DNA of 35,013 bases from Candidatus Latescibacterota bacterium (GTDB lineage: Bacteria; Latescibacterota; UBA2968; SICM01). Both the position numbers and the translations under genes were made by a program. How positions within the stretch are numbered: the first letter of the stretch is position 1; each line of letters begins with the position of its first letter. Below are positions 32,156-35,013 of this stretch, in pieces. The stretch covers positions 1 to 35,013 of the forward strand of contig SICM01000028.1 in assembly GCA_009694805.1 (NCBI GenBank). Reading direction: 5' to 3'. The notes beneath the pieces were generated by a model, which did no database searches, was not told where the DNA came from, and worked only from the letters and a program-made list of their open reading frames with translations.

Positions 32156-34825
32156 ATGCTGCTCCAGGACGTGACGTTTGCCCGCGAGAACCTGAGACGC
32201 CACGCGTGGGCGCAGGAGATCGTGGCAGGGTGGCGGGAAGAGGCGGTCTATGGGATGGGGCAGGGTCGGCCGTTTTGGGAGGCCATGATGCCGGAGCTGA
32301 CGCCGTGGCCGGAGTATGGGCAGAACTGCCCGGCGTGCGTGGGCCGTCTGTCATCCATGGGGGAGACCGGGCTTTACGAGTGGGATGTGCGCGAGCCGGA
32401 TCGGCTGACCTGCAAATACTGCAAGACGGTGTACCCGAATGCCCACCATCCGGAGACGGGGGCGATGACCGCGCGGCGGATGGGGCAGACGTTCTCCTTC
32501 TACCTGACGGAGGAGGAACGGGCGCACCCTGAAGACACCTCCGGGCAATACGCTTTCAAGTGGTCCCGATGGCCGGTGCATACGAGCTGGAGCGGAATCA
32601 TCCGTTCCAAAAAGGGCCGGTGGTGTGTGGATCAGATGGTGCTGATGGCGAAGCTCTACGCAGTGACGGGCGAAGCGGCGTACGCGGAGCGCGCGGCGTG
32701 GATCGTGGACCTCATGGCGCGAAGGTATCCGAACTGGCTGTTCCATACGTACGACGGCCGGTACGCGGACCTGCCGCCGGCGGAGGTGGCCATCGAACTG
32801 GGAAGGAACCCCCGGGGGGGGAAGTTTCCGGCAGAGGCCATCACCACGGCGTTTCCGGCGGTGCATCACGAAGGCGATGCCACCCCTCTGAACAACGGGT
32901 TCTGGGGTTCAGGGCGTTTCGGGTGCAGCGGGTCGGATGCCCGGACGCTGTTGCACGTGGCCCTGGCCTACGATGCGATCCGGGAGGCGCTGTCGCTGGA
33001 TGAGGACCGCCGGGTCCGGGAGGACCTGCTCCTGGCCTGTTGTGCGGACAGTGAGAACTGGGACGAGATCAACAACAAGTGCGGTCCGGCGCGAGCGCTG
33101 AGCGGCGCGGTGGGGATCCTGTTCGGGCGTCCGCAGAGCGTGCGGCGGGCCATCGAGGGGTTCGAGGCGCTGCTGGAGAGGAGCTTTCACTTCGACGGGT
33201 TCTGCAACGAGTCTCCGGGGTATTCCAACATGCACCTGAACCTGATGCAGGAGATTCCGGAGGTCCTGGCGCGGGACCTGGCTCAGGGACCGGAGGGCTT
33301 CGACCCATTCCAGAAATGCGACCGCTACCGACTGGCGCTGGAGAGCATGGTGCGCATGCTGGACCCGAACCTGCAGAACCCCGTGATCGGGGACTCCCGG
33401 GCGGGCTCAGGGGTCAGCCCGGTCTTCGCGGAGGTCCTGGCGGCGCACTACGGGCACCGGTACGCGGGGTTGCTGGAGCGGGCGCAGGGTGCGCCGCTTT
33501 CGGAGAAGGGGAGCGAGTACGCGCTCTGGCACAGGGACCCGGACCTGAAGGCGGCCTCCCGTGTTCACCTGCCCCACTTCTCGGAGTGGTTCCCGGGCTG
33601 GCACGTGGCGGTGTTGCGGGGGGGCGAGGGGGTCCGTAAACAGACGGCGTTCTACCTGAACGGGTATTCGCAGGGGGGGCACCGGCACTACGACACGCTG
33701 GGAATCATCTACATCGCACACGGCAAGGAGATGGCCGCGGACCGGGGCTACATCTGGGACGATCCGCGCAACGCGTGGACGAAGAGCACCCTGTCGCACA
33801 ACCTCGTGATCGTGGACGGGGAGAGCCAGAACCACCCCGACCGGAAGTCCCGGCTGGAGCTGTTCGGGAGGGGCGCGGGGGTCGAGGTGGTCCAGGCATC
33901 GGCGGATGCGTACACGCAGTGCGATACCTACCAGAGGACCTGCGTGCTGGTGGAAATTCCCGACGGCCAGACCTATACAGCGGATTTCTTCCGGGTGGCC
34001 GGGGGAGGGAAGCACGCGTACGGATTCCACTGCAACGGCCATCTGGTGGGGGTCACCGAGGCCACCCCCGAGCCCGTCGAGGAGACGGTGGAGTGGCTGT
34101 CCAACCTGCGGGCGGCAAGGCCCACGGGCCCGTGCGTGGCCACCTGGGAATACGAAGGGGTGCGGATGGACCTGCGGCTTTTGAGCCCCATCGACCGGCT
34201 TCTGGTGGCCGACGCCCCGGGGTGGCGCAGCAACCTGGGCGTTGAGCAGCACAGGCCGCCGGTGCAGGAGGTCCTGGCGGAACGCCGGGGCGGGTCGGGG
34301 CTGGAGAGCCGATACGCCGCGGTGATGTCTCCTTACGCCGGAGAGGATTCGCCGGTGCGGGCGTCACGGCTGGTGGTGGACGATGCGCGGACGGGGGCGA
34401 TGGCCATCGCCGTGGAGCGGGAGGGGTGTACAGATTACATCGTGTCATCGCCGGAGGGGGGCCCGGTGACGTGCGGGCCCCTCAGCGTGACGGGCCGGTT
34501 CGGGTTTGCATCTGTGGATGCGGCAGGCCGGCTTCTGAGGGCTTATCTGCTGGATGGAACGGAACTGCGATGCGGGGAGGAGGTCCTGAGGCTTCCGGAA
34601 GGCCGGACGGCGCTGAAGGTGGCATCGGTCGCGGGGCGCGCGTTTCATCTAACGGCAGATGCGCCCGGTGACCGGGACCTGAAGGGGACGTACCTGCTGG
34701 CAGAGGACACGGGATACGAGATCGAAGCGGTGAGCGGACGGGCGATCACCGTCCGGGACTACCCGGCCATCGCGTGCGACCGCATCACCTTGTTGAACTC
34801 GCGCTGTGCCAGCGGGAAGTTCTGA
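32156..34825 (+). CDS. Heparinase II/III-like protein 4 with zinc-knuckle insert
   Basis: An 889-residue protein. The ATG at 32156 is preferred over 32120 because GGGAGG lies five bases upstream. CPAC (Cys58, Cys61) and CKYC (Cys86, Cys89) make a zinc-type knuckle equivalent to that in protein 3. The toroid contains 'NNKCGPARALSGAVG' and 'DGFCNESPGYSNMHL'; the beta-sandwich motif is GGHRHYDTLG with His509 and His511, followed by RGYIWDD and SHNLVIVDGE. No signal peptide is seen. It lies 78 bases after protein 3 and the two share only family-level similarity, so they may have different substrates or bond preferences. Confidence 0.83.
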   Translation: MLLQDVTFARENLRRHAWAQEIVAGWREEAVYGMGQGRPFWEAMMPELTPWPEYGQNCPACVGRLSSMGETGLYEWDVREPDRLTCKYCKTVYPNAHHPETGAMTARRMGQTFSFYLTEEERAHPEDTSGQYAFKWSRWPVHTSWSGIIRSKKGRWCVDQMVLMAKLYAVTGEAAYAERAAWIVDLMARRYPNWLFHTYDGRYADLPPAEVAIELGRNPRGGKFPAEAITTAFPAVHHEGDATPLNNGFWGSGRFGCSGSDARTLLHVALAYDAIREALSLDEDRRVREDLLLACCADSENWDEINNKCGPARALSGAVGILFGRPQSVRRAIEGFEALLERSFHFDGFCNESPGYSNMHLNLMQEIPEVLARDLAQGPEGFDPFQKCDRYRLALESMVRMLDPNLQNPVIGDSRAGSGVSPVFAEVLAAHYGHRYAGLLERAQGAPLSEKGSEYALWHRDPDLKAASRVHLPHFSEWFPGWHVAVLRGGEGVRKQTAFYLNGYSQGGHRHYDTLGIIYIAHGKEMAADRGYIWDDPRNAWTKSTLSHNLVIVDGESQNHPDRKSRLELFGRGAGVEVVQASADAYTQCDTYQRTCVLVEIPDGQTYTADFFRVAGGGKHAYGFHCNGHLVGVTEATPEPVEETVEWLSNLRAARPTGPCVATWEYEGVRMDLRLLSPIDRLLVADAPGWRSNLGVEQHRPPVQEVLAERRGGSGLESRYAAVMSPYAGEDSPVRASRLVVDDARTGAMAIAVEREGCTDYIVSSPEGGPVTCGPLSVTGRFGFASVDAAGRLLRAYLLDGTELRCGEEVLRLPEGRTALKVASVAGRAFHLTADAPGDRDLKGTYLLAEDTGYEIEAVSGRAITVRDYPAIACDRITLLNSRCASGKF

Positions 34826-34895
34826 TCGCCGTGTTAGACCCTGCATCACGAGAGAAACATTTTCCCAAAATACCAGAAAGGACACGCTCACACCC

Positions 34896-35013
34896 GTGCA
34901 AAGACACGATCCCTATGCGGCGTTCCGCGTGCGTGGCTACCGGCTGTACGTGGTCGGCTGGCTCGTCTCCGTGATGGGCGCCCAGATCCAGGGCGTGGCC
35001 GTGGGTTGGGAGG
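34896..35013 (+). CDS. MFS transporter, N-terminal fragment at the window edge
   Basis: An open frame from GTG 34896 to the window end encodes 39 residues: a DPYAAFR lead, then the first membrane segment 'LYVVGWLVSVMGAQIQGVAVGW'. The pattern F/R..R...G...S..G.Q...VAVGWE is typical of MFS_3 (EntS/DHA3-like) permeases. The start is uncertain: AAAGGA is 13 bases before the GTG, longer than usual, and no other start codon is in frame. It could export or import a small molecule related to the locus, but the substrate cannot be inferred. Confidence 0.7.
   Translation, partial: MQRHDPYAAFRVRGYRLYVVGWLVSVMGAQIQGVAVGWE

Overview
The window is GC-rich bacterial DNA with tightly packed genes, and no rRNA, tRNA, CRISPR array or phage gene was seen. 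It looks like an uncultivated, environmental, polysaccharide-using bacterium. It carries several large heparinase II/III-like proteins, an enolase-superfamily dehydratase, a GH38-like protein, FG-GAP and HYDIN/ASPM-type surface domains, and a gene of the futalosine menaquinone pathway. That mix recalls Latescibacterota, Poribacteria or Planctomycetota relatives, but no marker gene here fixes the phylum.

Layout. (1) 1-3180: the 3' end of an IS200/REP-type transposase with its hairpin abuts and apparently truncates a secreted seven-bladed FG-GAP protein (minus strand). A 930-base gene-poor stretch follows, with palindromes, an ankyrin-like remnant and a strong terminator. (2) 3184-21462, all plus strand: a near-consensus promoter drives an MqnA/MqnD-family gene and a HAD phosphatase. 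Then come an SDR, a TIM-barrel putative glycosidase, a cupin, heparinase-like protein 1, an M20 deacylase, a GlmU-like nucleotidyltransferase, a crotonase, two acyl-CoA/AMP ligases, a glycosylasparaginase, heparinase-like protein 2 and a second SDR. (3) 21519-23667, minus strand: HMA metal chaperone, aspartate-type aminotransferase, sugar-phosphate nucleotidyltransferase. (4) 23838-35013, plus strand: enolase-superfamily dehydratase, third SDR, GH38-like giant protein, heparinase-like proteins 3 and 4, and the start of an MFS transporter.

How the genes may work together (inference): four heparinase II/III-like proteins without visible signal peptides, three SDRs, an acid-sugar dehydratase-like enzyme, a cupin, a glycosylasparaginase, a GH38-like protein and a transporter suggest intracellular breakdown of an imported uronate-containing or glycoprotein-derived oligosaccharide. 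The substrate cannot be read from the sequence.

The most unusual non-coding signals are two. One is a 105-nt intergenic element present twice (7437-7541 and 16047-16151), the same length in both copies, 89/105 identical by hand alignment, with a compensatory base-pair change. The other is a set of short tandem repeats in gene gaps: four unrelated sequences share an exact 7-bp period, plus one 9-bp and one 10-bp array.
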